Shown: positions 17,721-26,805, numbered from the stretch's first letter. The stretch is 64,000 bases of DNA from Micrococcus endophyticus (GCF_014205115.1 NZ_JACHMW010000001.1:2418001-2482000); one strand, 5' to 3'. A program made the numbers and translations. Notes: generated by a model not told the origin, from the letters alone.

Positions 17721-18327
17721 ACACGCCGGAATCGGCGATGAGCCGGACCGCGAGCACCGCCATGACCACCGCGATCACCACGTCCACCACGCGCCACGCC
17801 TTCGGGTCGGCGAGCACCCGGGCCAGCAGGCGCGCGCCGTAGCCGAGCGCGGTGAACCACAGGATCGAGGCGGCGACGGCGCCGGCGGCGAAGACCCACC
17901 GCGCGTCGGGACCGTGCTGGTTGGCGAGGCTGCCCAGCAGCACCACGGTGTCCAGGTAGACGTGCGGGTTGAGCCAGGTCAGCGCGAGTGTGGTGGCGAT
18001 GACCGACCCCGCGGTGCGCGGCGCCTGCTCGGCCACGAGCCCCTGCGGGCGCAGCGCGGCACGCAGGGAGGAGACCGCGAACCAGAGCAGGTACAGGGCG
18101 CCGCCCCAGCGCAGCACCTCGAGCAGCCACGGCACGGCCTGCACGAGCGCGCCCACCCCGGCGGTGCCGGCCAGGATCAGCACGGCGTCCGAGGCCATGC
18201 ACACCAGCACGACGGCGCCCACATGCTCCCGGCGCACGCCCTGGCGGAGCACTAAGGCGTTCTGGGCGCCGATGGCGACGATGAGGGCGAGTCCGGTGAG
18301 CAGGCCGGTGCCGGCGAGGGTCCACAT
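17713..18327 (-). CDS. lysE: LysE/ArgO-family amino acid exporter
   Basis: 204 residues with five to six transmembrane segments. Starts MWTLAGTGLLTGLALIVAIG followed by AQNALVLRQG, the LysE-family signature, and carries TLALTWLNPHVYLDTVVLLG, the conserved Asn-Pro loop. Expected to export lysine and/or arginine (or another basic amino acid). Divergently transcribed from a LysG/ArgP-type regulator with a 71-bp gap, the classic lysE/lysG arrangement. Confidence 0.9.
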   Translation of the reverse strand: MWTLAGTGLLTGLALIVAIGAQNALVLRQGVRREHVGAVVLVCMASDAVLILAGTAGVGALVQAVPWLLEVLRWGGALYLLWFAVSSLRAALRPQGLVAEQAPRTAGSVIATTLALTWLNPHVYLDTVVLLGSLANQHGPDARWVFAAGAVAASILWFTALGYGARLLARVLADPKAWRVVDVVIAVVMAVLAVRLIADSGVWG

Positions 18328-18398
18328 AGGTGAGGACGCTAGAGCCCGGCCGGGCCTGAGCCAAACGAAGAGAACGACAGACGCCTAAGCTCTGCTTC

Positions 18399-19274
18399 AT
18401 GAACCTGGATCAGCTGCAGGCGCTGCGTGCGATCGCGGACGAGGGCTCGTTCGAGGCGGCCGCGTACGAGCTCGGCGTCAGCGCCTCCGCGGTCAGCCAG
18501 CGCATCCGCGCCCTGGAGCGGGAGGTGGGCCAGGTGCTGCTCCGGCGCGGCACACCCTGCGAACCGACCGAGGCCGGTGTCGGCCTGGTGCGCGTGGCCC
18601 GGCACATGCGGGTGCTCGAACAGGAGGCGTGGGCCGGGCTGGGCCGCACGGCGGCCGGGCGCAGCGTCACCTCCCTGGCCGTGCCCGCCGACGTGCTGGG
18701 CACGTGGTTCGGGCCGGTCCTGGCGGAGGCCGCCGACTGGGACGACACGGTCCTGGACCTGCACGTCGAGGACCAGGACCACAGCGCCCGGCTGCTGCGC
18801 CGAGGCGAGGTGCTGGCCGCCGTCACCACGGAGCCGCAGCCGGTGCAGGGGTGCGCGGCGGGGCCGCTGGGGAGCATGCGCTACGTCCCGCTCGTGGCGC
18901 CCGCCCTGCTCGCGCGGCACGCGGCGGGCGACGTCGTCGACCTCGGCGCGATGCCCATGATGCGCTACAACGCGAAGGACGACCTGCAGCGCCTCGCGCT
19001 GAGCGGCGCCGGGCTGGACGTCGCCCCGCCCACGCACCTGGCGCCGTCGTTCGACGGGTTCCACCGGTCTGTCCGGGCCGGCCTGGGGTGGGGGATGCTC
19101 GTGGACGCCCAGGCCGTCGAGGACGTGCGCGCCGGTCGGCTGGTCCGCGTGCCCGGGCTCGACGACGTCCTCGTGCCCCTCTACTGGCAGGCGGCCACCC
19201 TGCCCGTGACGCGCCTGGTGCGGCTCACGCGGGCGGTGCGGGAGGCGGCCCAGCGGACTCTCGAACGGGGGTGA
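18399..19274 (+). CDS. lysG: LysR-family regulator of the ArgP/LysG type
   Basis: 291 residues. N-terminal winged helix MNLDQLQALRAIADEGSFEA with VSASAVSQRIRALE as the recognition helix; periplasmic-binding-like effector domain from about residue 90. Close in style to LysG/ArgP, which sense basic amino acids and switch on the exporter. Its divergence from lysE makes that target likely. The shared 71-bp spacer should hold both promoters and the operator. Confidence 0.88.
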   Translation: MNLDQLQALRAIADEGSFEAAAYELGVSASAVSQRIRALEREVGQVLLRRGTPCEPTEAGVGLVRVARHMRVLEQEAWAGLGRTAAGRSVTSLAVPADVLGTWFGPVLAEAADWDDTVLDLHVEDQDHSARLLRRGEVLAAVTTEPQPVQGCAAGPLGSMRYVPLVAPALLARHAAGDVVDLGAMPMMRYNAKDDLQRLALSGAGLDVAPPTHLAPSFDGFHRSVRAGLGWGMLVDAQAVEDVRAGRLVRVPGLDDVLVPLYWQAATLPVTRLVRLTRAVREAAQRTLERG

Positions 19275-19299
19275 GGCGGCACCACGGGGTCGCGGGCCG

Positions 19300-20370
19300 T
19301 CAGCGACGTCGCAGCGGTGCCGGCGCCTCCATGGAGGCCTCGACCAGCACAGGCCGGAAGCCCAGCGCCTCGTTGACGTCGAGCATGTGCCGGTTCTCCT
19401 CGGCGTTCCACGTGATGATCGCGCGGGCCTCGGGCAGTGCGTCGCGGACGGCGATGAGGTTCGCCGCCTTCACGCGCATGCCGAGGCGGTGGCCGCGGTG
19501 CTCGGGCAGCACGATGGTGTCCCACTGGTCGATGAGCCCGTCGGGACGCGAGCGGGGCGCCACCAGCTCGCTCAGGGCGACGATCCGGCCGGTGGCACGG
19601 TGCCGCGCCACCGCGCGGAAGAGCCGGCCGGTCGTGAGGATCTGCCCGTCCAAGCGACGCACGCGGGCCGCGTCCCAGACCTGCTCCACCACGGTGCGTT
19701 CCCCGGAGGGCACGTCCGTGGCCATGCGGGCCTTGAGGACGGCGAGGTCGTCCTGCAGGGCCGCGTCGGCCGCACCTTCCCAGGCGTGGAGCTCGTAGTC
19801 CGACGAGACGCGTTCGGCCTCGGCCAGGGCGACGGCGGGGTCGATCCCCGGATCGGCGAAGTCATACCGGCTCACCCGCTCGATCTGGACGAGCGCGAAG
19901 CCGTAGGACTGGGCGAGACGCACGCCCGGATGCCCGGCGGGCACCGCGCCGGCGCCGTTGGGCGGGGTGAGCGCCCGTTGCCCGGACACCGGCCGCGGCG
20001 TCAGCGGCCAGGTCTCGAAACGGGTGAGGCCGGCGGTGTCCAGGACGAGTCGCTCGGCCAGTGCGCGGCCGTGGCCGCGTCCGCGGTGCCGCGGGTGGAC
20101 ATAGACGGTGAGGGAGGCCGCGTCAGGGTCGTCGACGTGGTTGATCAGGACGCGGGCGTAGCCGACCGCCTCGCCGTCGACGTACGCCAGGTAGCGGCGC
20201 AGCGTGTGGTCGGTCTCGGCGGCGGCCTGGATGAGCGCGTCCGTGGGGGTCTCGTCCCACTCGGTCGTGCCGATCAGCTCGTGGTTGTACTCGTCTCCGA
20301 GCTGGCAGTAGGCCCGCCAGTGGGGGTCGTCCGACGAGGCGGGCAGGGGGAATTCGATGATGTCAGGCAT
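19300..20370 (-). CDS. Double-GNAT-domain acetyltransferase
   Basis: 356 residues from ATG 20370. The first GNAT unit carries the acetyl-CoA loop VYVHPRHRGRGHGRALAERL near residue 90; a second degenerate unit has TIVLPEHRGHRLGMRVKAAN near 300 and ends NEALGFRPVLVE. Tandem GNAT proteins of this size are common in actinobacteria (mycothiol synthase has a similar plan), but this one lacks clear MshD-specific features and its acceptor is unknown. Convergent with lysG. Confidence 0.8.
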   Translation of the reverse strand: MPDIIEFPLPASSDDPHWRAYCQLGDEYNHELIGTTEWDETPTDALIQAAAETDHTLRRYLAYVDGEAVGYARVLINHVDDPDAASLTVYVHPRHRGRGHGRALAERLVLDTAGLTRFETWPLTPRPVSGQRALTPPNGAGAVPAGHPGVRLAQSYGFALVQIERVSRYDFADPGIDPAVALAEAERVSSDYELHAWEGAADAALQDDLAVLKARMATDVPSGERTVVEQVWDAARVRRLDGQILTTGRLFRAVARHRATGRIVALSELVAPRSRPDGLIDQWDTIVLPEHRGHRLGMRVKAANLIAVRDALPEARAIITWNAEENRHMLDVNEALGFRPVLVEASMEAPAPLRRR

Positions 20371-20778
20371 GCGGTGACTGCTTTCTGCAGAAAGGGGTGG
20401 GCGCAGAGGCACCCGTCGAGCCGTGCTCGAGACGGGCGCGCGGGGAGGTCCGGTGGTGGGTCGTCGGACCCACGGGGTCACTTCTGCTGCATCATGGGGT
20501 GAACTGTGTCACGACGCGGACCGGTGGGCAAGGGCCTTCGCTGTCGAGATGCAGGCAGATTTCACCTGACGCGCGGGGAACTCTTCGCATATCGGTCGGG
20601 ATCCGGTCGACGTGACACTGGGTGTCCAGGTGCGCGCCCCCGCGGTCCCCAGGCATCGGCCGAGACATACGGGCGGCTGCCGCTCTAGCGCGTTGATTGT
20701 GGCGAGTCATGTGGCGAGTGAAACGCCGGGCCGGCAGCGCGCAGAGCGCGCCGCCGGCGGACGCGCCAGAAACGACCA
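20371..20778. other. Gene-free stretch between GNAT and repeat protein
   Basis: About 410 bp with no supported gene. It contains the promoter region of the GNAT gene near 20371-20400 and the 3' end of the pentapeptide-like gene to the right. I see no clear hairpin or IS end. Confidence 0.45.
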
Positions 20779-22107
20779 TTACGGCTCGACTGCGAATTGC
20801 GCCCCGTTGAAGGCATCCTGTGGCACGACCGCTCCCTCAAACACTCGCTCACGGTTGCCGGTGAACTGCGCCTCGGCGAACGAGGTGGTTTTGCCGGTGA
20901 ACTGTGCCTCGGTGAACCAGGTGTGCTCGCCGGTGAACCGCGCCTCGGCGAACGTGGTGTTCTCGCCGGTGAACCGCGCCCGGTCGAACCAGGTGGTTTT
21001 GCCGGTGAACTCCGCTATGGCGAACGTGGTGTTCTCGCCGGTGAACTCCGCTCTGTTGAACCAGGTGTACTCGCCGGTGAACTGCGCCTCGGCGAACGAG
21101 GTGGTTTTGCCGGTGAACTCCGCTCTGTTGAACCAGGTGGTTTTGCCGGTGAACTGAGCCCTGTCGAACGTGGTGTTCTCGCCGGTGAACTGCGCCTCGG
21201 CGAACAAGGTGGTTTTGCCGGTGAACCGCGCCCTGGCGAACGTGGTGTGCTCGCCGGTGAACCGCGCCTCGGTGAACGAGGTGTGCTCGCCGGTGAACCG
21301 CGCCTCGGTGAACGAGGTGTGCTCGCTGGCGAACCGCGCCCGGTCGAACCAGGTGTGCTCGCCCGTGAACTCCGCCCCGGTAAACAAGGTGTTCCGGCCG
21401 GTAAAGCGAGCACCTATGAGGTTCAGGTCGACCAAGTAGGCGCCGATGAGGTTGAAGTCGAGCCCGCACCACGCGCCTCCTTCTTGTAGATGGTCGCGGA
21501 GGACAGCGCCGATGGTGGTACGGATCTTCGCGTCCGCAGCCCGTAGAGCTTCATCGGCGGGTGGGGGGAGGCGGAGAAACCCGCACAGCACGTCGACGCA
21601 CTGCTGGCGCTGTTCAGGCCAGTCGTCGGCCAGGTTGGCCATCGCGTATACCCCGGCCAGCTGCACCGCCGCCCGGTCACTGCCGAGCTGGGTCGCGGCC
21701 TCACCGTAGCGGGACCGGAACGCCGCATCGACCTCTCTTTGGGCCGCAGCCTCGGCCCGTTGGCCTTCGGCGTCGCGCTCGAGGATGCGCTGTTTGAGCA
21801 CGGAGATGGTCAGCGCGACCGCACCGCCTGCGCCGGCCACGACGGTCAGGGCGAGCTTCAGCAGGTCGATGCCCTTGACCTTGAGCCTGTCGCTGTCATC
21901 CCAGGGCCATACGCCTCGGAACATGAGCCACAGCACGATCGTGAGTACGGCGGCCACGATCAGGCCCAGGATCACGGCGGTGGCTGCCCAGCCCAGCACT
22001 CCCCACAGGCGCGGGTGTTTCACCCGTCCGCGCTTGGGCTTGGCCGCAGGCTGCGCGGGCACCATGCCGACTTTCGGGTGCGGGGGAGTGATTGGGCTGT
22101 CGCTCAT
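20779..22107 (-). CDS. Membrane-anchored pentapeptide-like repeat protein
   Basis: 442 residues from ATG 22107. Basic N-terminus (PKRGRVKHPRLWG), then two membrane segments: LGWAATAVILGLIVAAVLTI at about 38-57 and LLKLALTVVAGAGGAVALTI near 82-101. A helical stretch with RYGEAATQLGSDRAAVQLAG (about 135-155) and QCVDVLCGFLRLP follows; this linker type is common in bacterial pentapeptide proteins. From residue 233 to 417 there are 15 full copies of a 12-residue repeat A-x-F-T-G-x-x-T-x-F-x-x. Cytoplasmic beta-helix on a membrane anchor is likely; the function is unknown. Confidence 0.8.
   Translation of the reverse strand: MSDSPITPPHPKVGMVPAQPAAKPKRGRVKHPRLWGVLGWAATAVILGLIVAAVLTIVLWLMFRGVWPWDDSDRLKVKGIDLLKLALTVVAGAGGAVALTISVLKQRILERDAEGQRAEAAAQREVDAAFRSRYGEAATQLGSDRAAVQLAGVYAMANLADDWPEQRQQCVDVLCGFLRLPPPADEALRAADAKIRTTIGAVLRDHLQEGGAWCGLDFNLIGAYLVDLNLIGARFTGRNTLFTGAEFTGEHTWFDRARFASEHTSFTEARFTGEHTSFTEARFTGEHTTFARARFTGKTTLFAEAQFTGENTTFDRAQFTGKTTWFNRAEFTGKTTSFAEAQFTGEYTWFNRAEFTGENTTFAIAEFTGKTTWFDRARFTGENTTFAEARFTGEHTWFTEAQFTGKTTSFAEAQFTGNRERVFEGAVVPQDAFNGAQFAVEP
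20857..21411 (-). repeat. Tandem 36-bp coding repeat (15 full copies plus a partial one)
   Basis: A near-regular 36-bp unit encodes A(R/Q/E)FTG(E/K)(H/N/T)T(T/S/W)F(A/T/D/N)(E/R). Neighbouring copies are very similar at DNA level, so unequal recombination could change copy number without breaking frame. Confidence 0.9.
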
Positions 22108-22764
22108 GCGCCCAGTGTCGCAAACTCGTCGTTCGGTCCGCTCACTAACGAGGGATTTCGGCCAGGTGGCCGGGTCGGGGCGTGGCCAAGGCGTCGCACG
22201 CTCACGCGGTCTGCCCGCAAACGATGGCCGAAACACCAGATGGGCCGAAACCCGCAGTGACCGTTAGGGAACAAAGTCAGGACGCGCGAGGATGTCCACC
22301 CAACGGGGTCAACCTCAAGATTCAGAAGGCGTCTTCGGACCTCGAGGCTCATGGTTACCTCGAGCCCGGTGGTACCAGTTCGTACCGGCCCGTCCTCACG
22401 TCCGCAGGCCTCGAGCTCGGACAGCGCTTCAACTTGGGCCTCATCGACGAAGTGATCCGCATCCGTGAACAGGAGCATCAACTCATCTGGAACCGTGTTC
22501 TTGCCGTTCAACGGTGTCAGCCGGCTCCCTGTTTCAAGCTGCCACCATGCGCCCATGCTTCTACCGTAACCGAGCTCCACGGACTACTTATGTGAACCCC
22601 ATCCCCATAGCACGCCAGCCATGTCGAAATGGAGGCACAGCCTCGTGGGCACCAGGTCGACTGACCGAACGCGTTGATCGATCCCTTAGCAGCAGCGTGA
22701 GTGCGCCCTCCCACAGGGCCACCGTGGTAGATCAATCCGGCCAGCGGCCTCGTATGGTGTGTCC
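22108..22764. other. Mostly gene-free stretch with one doubtful frame
   Basis: A plus-strand frame at 22182-22595 contains a helical-looking central part (LKIQKASSDLEAHGYLEPGG, LGQRFNLGLIDEVIRIREQE) and may be a remnant of a small gene. Its N-terminal part overlaps the promoter side of the repeat-protein gene and looks noncoding. I do not call it as a gene. Base composition is lower in GC than the flanks. Confidence 0.35.
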
Positions 22765-23424
22765 ATGTTCAACGAGTCTTGGCCGTGGAAGCGCGATCTT
22801 GCCAACGCTGCCGAGCGCTTGGAACGGGCCCGGCTGGGCCTCCCTGCGGTCCTAGACCAGGCCGTCGATGGAGAACTAGATGGCGCGGATTCATATGAGG
22901 CGGAGATAGAAGCGCTCTACCTTGTTGAGCGGGACGTCGTGAACGGAGCCTTCGCCGTCCGGCGCCTGATCGGGATGCCGTCCAAGGTCACCAAAGCAAC
23001 GAGGGAGACAAAGGCAAGAGTGGTCCGTTACCCCCTGCGGGTGGGCGCGAAGACGCCTGACGTCTGGGATGCCTTTGGAGATCTCGACATGTACGACATG
23101 GAGGCACCCGCGGAGGTGGTGGTCACGGCAAACGAGGTCTGTAACCTCTTCATTCACAGCCTCATCATGCGCTTCGCGTGGACCCTCGAATCTCTGCCCC
23201 TTGGTGACTGGTGGGCCCTAGACGAGAGTGATCCTCGCGTCGAGTGCACCCCGGACGAACTGGCTGGATGGCTGGTCGCTTCCGACAGGTCCAGTACCCA
23301 GCATTTGACTTTCATCCCGCTTCGTGAACTCGTTCGAGTTATGCGCCTCTTTGCTGAGGATGAGGTAACGATGGTGACGAATCGCCGGGACCCCCAAGGT
23401 CGTATGCATTCCACGGCATCGTGA
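22765..23424 (+). CDS. Hypothetical protein of accessory DNA
   Basis: 219 residues from ATG 22765; a GTG two codons earlier is also possible. Natural soluble composition with helices (ANAAERLERARLGLPAVLDQ, EAEIEALYLVERDVVNGAFA) and a Trp-rich segment LPLGDWWALDESDP. Codon use is noticeably less GC-biased than core genes, suggesting horizontal acquisition. No family is recognised. Confidence 0.6.
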   Translation: MFNESWPWKRDLANAAERLERARLGLPAVLDQAVDGELDGADSYEAEIEALYLVERDVVNGAFAVRRLIGMPSKVTKATRETKARVVRYPLRVGAKTPDVWDAFGDLDMYDMEAPAEVVVTANEVCNLFIHSLIMRFAWTLESLPLGDWWALDESDPRVECTPDELAGWLVASDRSSTQHLTFIPLRELVRVMRLFAEDEVTMVTNRRDPQGRMHSTAS

Positions 23425-23837
23425 CACTGGTTGATTAACCTTGCCCTTTGCGGAGATCGCCCTCTGGTGAGCGTCGTGCAGATGCGTCGCATGCGGCATC
23501 CAAAAGGCCCGGCCGCCAACCTGCCCGCCATGGAGACCCACACTGGCCGAGCCCTGCGCGCGCAGCTCACGCGGAAGCATTCGTGAACTAATAACGCCCA
23601 GCCCGGCCCACTCCCACCGATCCGTGTACCCGGGCCTCGTGAGATGCGTCGCGCGAGGGTGCCCGCCGCCCATCCTGGCCGGGAGGAGGCCACGAGGTGG
23701 GGATGCCGCTCTAGGGTGTGCCTGAGAAACCGTCCAGTCGGGCATACCCCTTTACGCACCCCCGGCCCTACGAGACCATCACGTCAGAGTCGGTTCAGTT
23801 CGGACCCGTTGGACACAAGTGGCGGAGCGTCTAGGAC
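23425..23837. other. Gene-free stretch upstream of the resolvase
   Basis: About 410 bp with no supported gene. At 23714-23733 a sequence reading GGGTGTGCCTGAGAAACCGT is reminiscent of transposon ends that lie next to resolvase genes, but no partner end is visible. The 100 bp before the resolvase could hold its recombination site; I cannot define subsites. Confidence 0.35.
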
Positions 23838-24410
23838 GTGGTTGGACAGACTGTGGCCTATGTGCGGACCAGCTCGGCCGACCAGAACCTGGACCGTCAG
23901 CTCGAGGCGGTGGGGGAGTGCGACCGCATCTTCCAGGACAAGATCTCCGGCAGCTCGAGGGCCAAGCGCGCCGGGTTGGCGGAGCTGATGACCTACGTGC
24001 GGGAGGGGGACCTGGTGAAGGTCGCCTCCATGGACCGCCTCGGCCGCGACACTCGGGACCTCTATGCGATCGTGGACGAGCTCACCGCCAAGGGGTGTGC
24101 GGTGCAGTTCGTGTCCGAGCGGATCACCGTGGACAAGTCGGGCACCTCCCCGGTGGACGGGCTGATGTTGGGGATTCTGGCGGCGTTCGCTGAGTTCGAG
24201 CGCCGGCGGATCAAGGAGCGCCAGGCCGAGGGCATCGCCCTAGCCAAGGCCCGCGGCAAGTACGTGCAGGTCCCGAAGCTCTCGGACACCGACGTGGAGC
24301 AGGCGCGCGTGATGATCGAGATGGGGATCCCGAAGGCCGAAGTGGCGCGCACGTTCGGGGTGAGCCGGCAGACCCTGTACACCTCGTTGCGCAGGCAAGC
24401 CTCAGACTGA
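23838..24410 (+). CDS. Serine recombinase (Tn3-type resolvase/invertase)
   Basis: 190 residues. Catalytic serine in VAYVRTSSADQNLDRQL near residue 12; conserved arginines in KVASMDRLGRDTRDL; GLMLGILAAFAEFERRRIKER at the E-helix; C-terminal helix-turn-helix MGIPKAEVARTFGVSRQTLY. Full length for small resolvases. No Tn3 transposase lies nearby, so it is an orphan from a decayed transposon or plasmid. Start GTG 23838. Confidence 0.88.
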   Translation: MVGQTVAYVRTSSADQNLDRQLEAVGECDRIFQDKISGSSRAKRAGLAELMTYVREGDLVKVASMDRLGRDTRDLYAIVDELTAKGCAVQFVSERITVDKSGTSPVDGLMLGILAAFAEFERRRIKERQAEGIALAKARGKYVQVPKLSDTDVEQARVMIEMGIPKAEVARTFGVSRQTLYTSLRRQASD

Positions 24411-24449
24411 ACCCCATCCTCGGCCGCCGGCGTCCCTTGAGTTTCTGCT

Positions 24450-24673
24450 TCAGTACGCGGGCGCGGCCTTGTACAGGGATTCAGCGTCTTGGGCTGCGTG
24501 GACGCCGGCCCGGACGACGTCGTTCTTCAAGTCCAGCACCCGCAGCTGGCCGTCGATCTCAGCGACGGCCTCGATCCGGCCGAATGCGTCCCCGTGGGCC
24601 TGGGCGTACTCGGCCAGGCCCCGCAGCTTCGGTAAGGCGTCGGCCAGGTGCGTGCCGTGGGGATCCACGATGT
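24450..24673 (-). pseudogene. C-terminal remnant of a restriction-type DEAD/DEAH helicase
   Basis: About 74 residues read DIVDPHGTHLADALPKLRGL then AEYAQAHGDAFGRIEAVAEI and DGQLRVLDLKNDVVRAGV, ending before a stop. From memory this is the conserved tail of large type III-restriction-like helicases. It breaks off near 24673, where an unrelated plus-strand frame begins, so only the 3' end survives. Confidence 0.5.
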
Positions 24674-24942
24674 CCGCGCGGCTCATGCTCGACCTGGACC
24701 TCCAGCGTCTCGACGCCGTCGCCGTGCTGGGCCGCGGTCCCGCCGCGGACGCGCGCGAGGCCGAGCAGCGCCTGTGGGAGTCGGCCCTGGTCAGCGCCTG
24801 GCGGGAGGCGGACGAGATCGAGCGGCTGCCGCTGCCGCAGCAGTGGGACGAGGACGTCAAGCGCCGCGCCGCCGCCCTCGCCGCGCGGGTGGAGGACCTC
24901 GCCGCGCACCGCAGCGACGTCGCCGCGCGGGCGGAGCTCTAG
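24670..24942 (+). CDS. Hypothetical helical protein, probably a gene remnant
   Basis: 90 residues from ATG 24670 (ATG 24685 is also possible). Strongly helical, charged sequence (AREAEQRLWESALVSAWREA, DVKRRAAALAARVEDLAAHR). It starts exactly at the junction with the helicase remnant, so it may be the 3' part of a longer gene. Its stop overlaps the stop of the convergent thioesterase by 4 bp. Confidence 0.5.
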   Translation: MSARLMLDLDLQRLDAVAVLGRGPAADAREAEQRLWESALVSAWREADEIERLPLPQQWDEDVKRRAAALAARVEDLAAHRSDVAARAEL

Positions 24943-25391
24943 CGCGCCGTGTCCTGCGGGAGGCGGTCGCGGTCGAAGGTGATGTCCGTGTAGCCGTGGG
25001 GCACCGGGTTGCCGTCCTCGTCCAGGGACACGAACACGATCTCCTCGATGGTCAGGATGACCTCGCCGCTGATGATGTTGCGGACCTTGGCCCGCATGGT
25101 CAGCGAGGTGCGGCCGAACTTCACGGCGCGCAGGCCCATCTCGATCATGTCCCCCTGGCGGGCGGAGGAGCGGAAGTTGATCTCGGAGATCAGCTTGGTC
25201 ACGGAGCGCGGGTTGCCGAGCTGGATGATGGCGTAGATCGCCGCCTCCTCGTCGATCCAGCGCAGCAGGGACCCGCCGAAGAGGGTGCCGTTGGCGTTGA
25301 GGTCCTCGGGCTTGACCCACTTGCGGGTGCGGTAGGAGATGTCGTCGGCGGCGCGGCCGTGGTCCGCGCCCGGGGCGGTGGAGGTGTCCAT
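24939..25391 (-). CDS. Hotdog-fold acyl-CoA thioesterase
   Basis: 150 residues. Hotdog core of the ACOT/YciA type: LNANGTLFGGSLLRWIDEEA (N-x-x-G-x-x-F-G-G with catalytic Asp), FRSSARQGDMIEM and TSLTMRAKVRN. The family hydrolyses acyl-CoA thioesters; chain-length preference cannot be read from sequence. Start ATG 25391; an Ala/Asp-rich tail precedes the domain. Complete for the family. Confidence 0.88.
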   Translation of the reverse strand: MDTSTAPGADHGRAADDISYRTRKWVKPEDLNANGTLFGGSLLRWIDEEAAIYAIIQLGNPRSVTKLISEINFRSSARQGDMIEMGLRAVKFGRTSLTMRAKVRNIISGEVILTIEEIVFVSLDEDGNPVPHGYTDITFDRDRLPQDTAR

Positions 25392-25477
25392 GGCCCCACG
25401 CTAGTGCGCCGCGCGGACTCCGGTGCCGAGTCCCCGCGCGGGGGTGCTCGTGTGACGCGCGCCCTACGCTGGGGACC

Positions 25478-25840
25478 ATGAGCGCCGCCTTCGACCACAT
25501 CCGCCGCGACGACGGCGAGCACGTCGGCTACCTCGAGATGACCGACGACGGGCTGTTCGTGCCCCGCGACCGACTTCGCCGCGTCTGCGGTGATCCCATG
25601 GAGCTGGAGGAGGCGGAGGAGCTGCTGGACGCCGTCGGGCTGCGGATGCTCGCCGAGGACTGGCTGTTGGACGCCGCCGACGGCGGCGCGGCCCGGCGGG
25701 TGCGCATCCGCGAGATCACGCGGGACACGGTCACGGTGGCCCCGGTGCTCGACGACGCGGCGGTCGCCCTGTCCGTGGACCTTGCCCGGGCCGAGGTCCT
25801 GACGCTGCCCACGGATCGGCTGCGGCCGGCCGACGGCTGA
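25478..25840 (+). CDS. Hypothetical acidic protein
   Basis: 120 residues, acidic (many Asp and Glu), no membrane segment. Starts MSAAFDHIRRDDGEHVGYLE, continues MELEEAEELLDAVGLRMLAE, and its central RRVRIREITRDTVTVAPVLD looks like beta strands. No family is recognised. It is followed by a strong hairpin at 25869-25909. Confidence 0.7.
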   Translation: MSAAFDHIRRDDGEHVGYLEMTDDGLFVPRDRLRRVCGDPMELEEAEELLDAVGLRMLAEDWLLDAADGGAARRVRIREITRDTVTVAPVLDDAAVALSVDLARAEVLTLPTDRLRPADG

Positions 25841-25868
25841 CGCCCGTCTCGCCCATTCGACCGACCCT

Positions 25869-25909
25869 CAGCGACATCACCGCAGTGCAGCGCCGCGGTG
25901 ATGTCGCTG
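25869..25909. terminator. Perfect 15-bp hairpin between convergent genes
   Basis: CAGCGACATCACCGC (25869-25883) pairs with GCGGTGATGTCGCTG (25895-25909) across an 11-nt loop. It lies between the stop at 25840 on the plus strand and the stop at 25945 on the minus strand. A bidirectional terminator is the simplest role. Confidence 0.65.
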
Positions 25910-25944
25910 GGGCTCGGTGACTTCGGCGGGGCGGTGCAACGGGC

Positions 25945-26631
25945 TCAGTGCGTCGGCGCCTCCCCGCGGACCTGGCGCAGCACCTCGGGCAGGACGGCGC
26001 GCGCCCAGTCCCGGTAGCCGGCCCCGTTGGGGTGGAAGAGGTCGTGGGAGAGCATGCTGACCTGGTGGCGCAGCGAGGTGCGCCGGGTGGCCGCGTGCAC
26101 GTCCGCGACGCCGAGGCCGTGGCGGGCGGCGATCACGCGGACGGCCGCATTCGCGCACTCCACGCGCGACTCGTACGGCGGGATGCGGAACACCGGGACG
26201 GTGCCGAGGGTCGCGCCCGCGGGCAGGCGCTGGGCGACCTCTTCGAGCGGGGCCGCGAACCGGTCCACGCGGAAGCGGACCGGCCAGGCGACGTCGTTCC
26301 CGCCGACCACGCACGTCACCGCGTCCACGCCGTCCGCGGGCAAGAGGGGGAGCTGGTCCGCCAGCACGTGCGCGGCGGTGGCGCCGGAGACCGCGAGGTT
26401 GAGCACGCGCACGGGCCGGCCGGTCCGCTCGGCCACGCCCGCGGCCACCTGCGCCACGTACGACTCCTCCACGCGCGCGGCCCCCACGCCGACGGCGGCC
26501 GAGTCGCCGAGGACCGCCCAGGTCAGGGCGTCCGGGGTCCCGACGTCGGCGCTCGCCGCCGCCTTCCAGTGCGCCCGGTACTCGGCGTCCTGGGAGGCGG
26601 CGCTGCGCCAGCGCGTGCGTCGCTGCGTCAT
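25945..26631 (-). CDS. SGNH/GDSL hydrolase
   Basis: 228 residues from ATG 26631. Block I has the variant TWAVLGDSAAVGVGA (nucleophile Ser), block III has CVVGGNDVAWPV with the oxyanion Asn, and the C-terminal catalytic pair is in HDLFHPNGAGYRDWA (Asp-x-x-His). A cytoplasmic esterase/lipase-like enzyme is likely since there is no signal peptide. The substrate is unknown. Confidence 0.88.
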   Translation of the reverse strand: MTQRRTRWRSAASQDAEYRAHWKAAASADVGTPDALTWAVLGDSAAVGVGAARVEESYVAQVAAGVAERTGRPVRVLNLAVSGATAAHVLADQLPLLPADGVDAVTCVVGGNDVAWPVRFRVDRFAAPLEEVAQRLPAGATLGTVPVFRIPPYESRVECANAAVRVIAARHGLGVADVHAATRRTSLRHQVSMLSHDLFHPNGAGYRDWARAVLPEVLRQVRGEAPTH

Positions 26632-26696
26632 GGTCCCCACGCTAGCGGCCTGCCGTCCCGCAGCGCGTTCCGGGACCGTGCGGGTGGGGCGGATCG

Positions 26697-26755
26697 ACCT
26701 GACGATCGCGACATCCCCTGGGTTCTGCCGGCAGGTCATGTCGCGATCGTCAGGT
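26697..26755. repeat. Perfect 18-bp inverted repeat downstream of a GNAT gene
   Basis: ACCTGACGATCGCGACAT (26697-26714) is repeated inverted at 26738-26755, separated by 23 nt that contain their own palindrome CTGCCGGCAG. It follows the stop of the minus-strand GNAT gene (26806) by 50 bp. Terminator or REP-like element. Confidence 0.75.
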
Positions 26756-26805
26756 GGGTCCGCGGCGGGCGATGGCGGTGCGCAGCAGCACGGCCTCCGG
26801 GAGCG

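Noticed and set aside
20857-21411. Regular ~36-bp repeats resembling a CRISPR array
   Set aside because: The units are contiguous without unique spacers and are translated in frame as a 12-residue protein repeat.
22182-22595. Plus-strand frame of 137 codons
   Set aside because: The central part looks protein-like, but the ends do not and no start signal is visible.
23714-23733. Tn3-type inverted repeat upstream of the resolvase
   Set aside because: Suggestive sequence only; no matching end and no transposase gene in the window.
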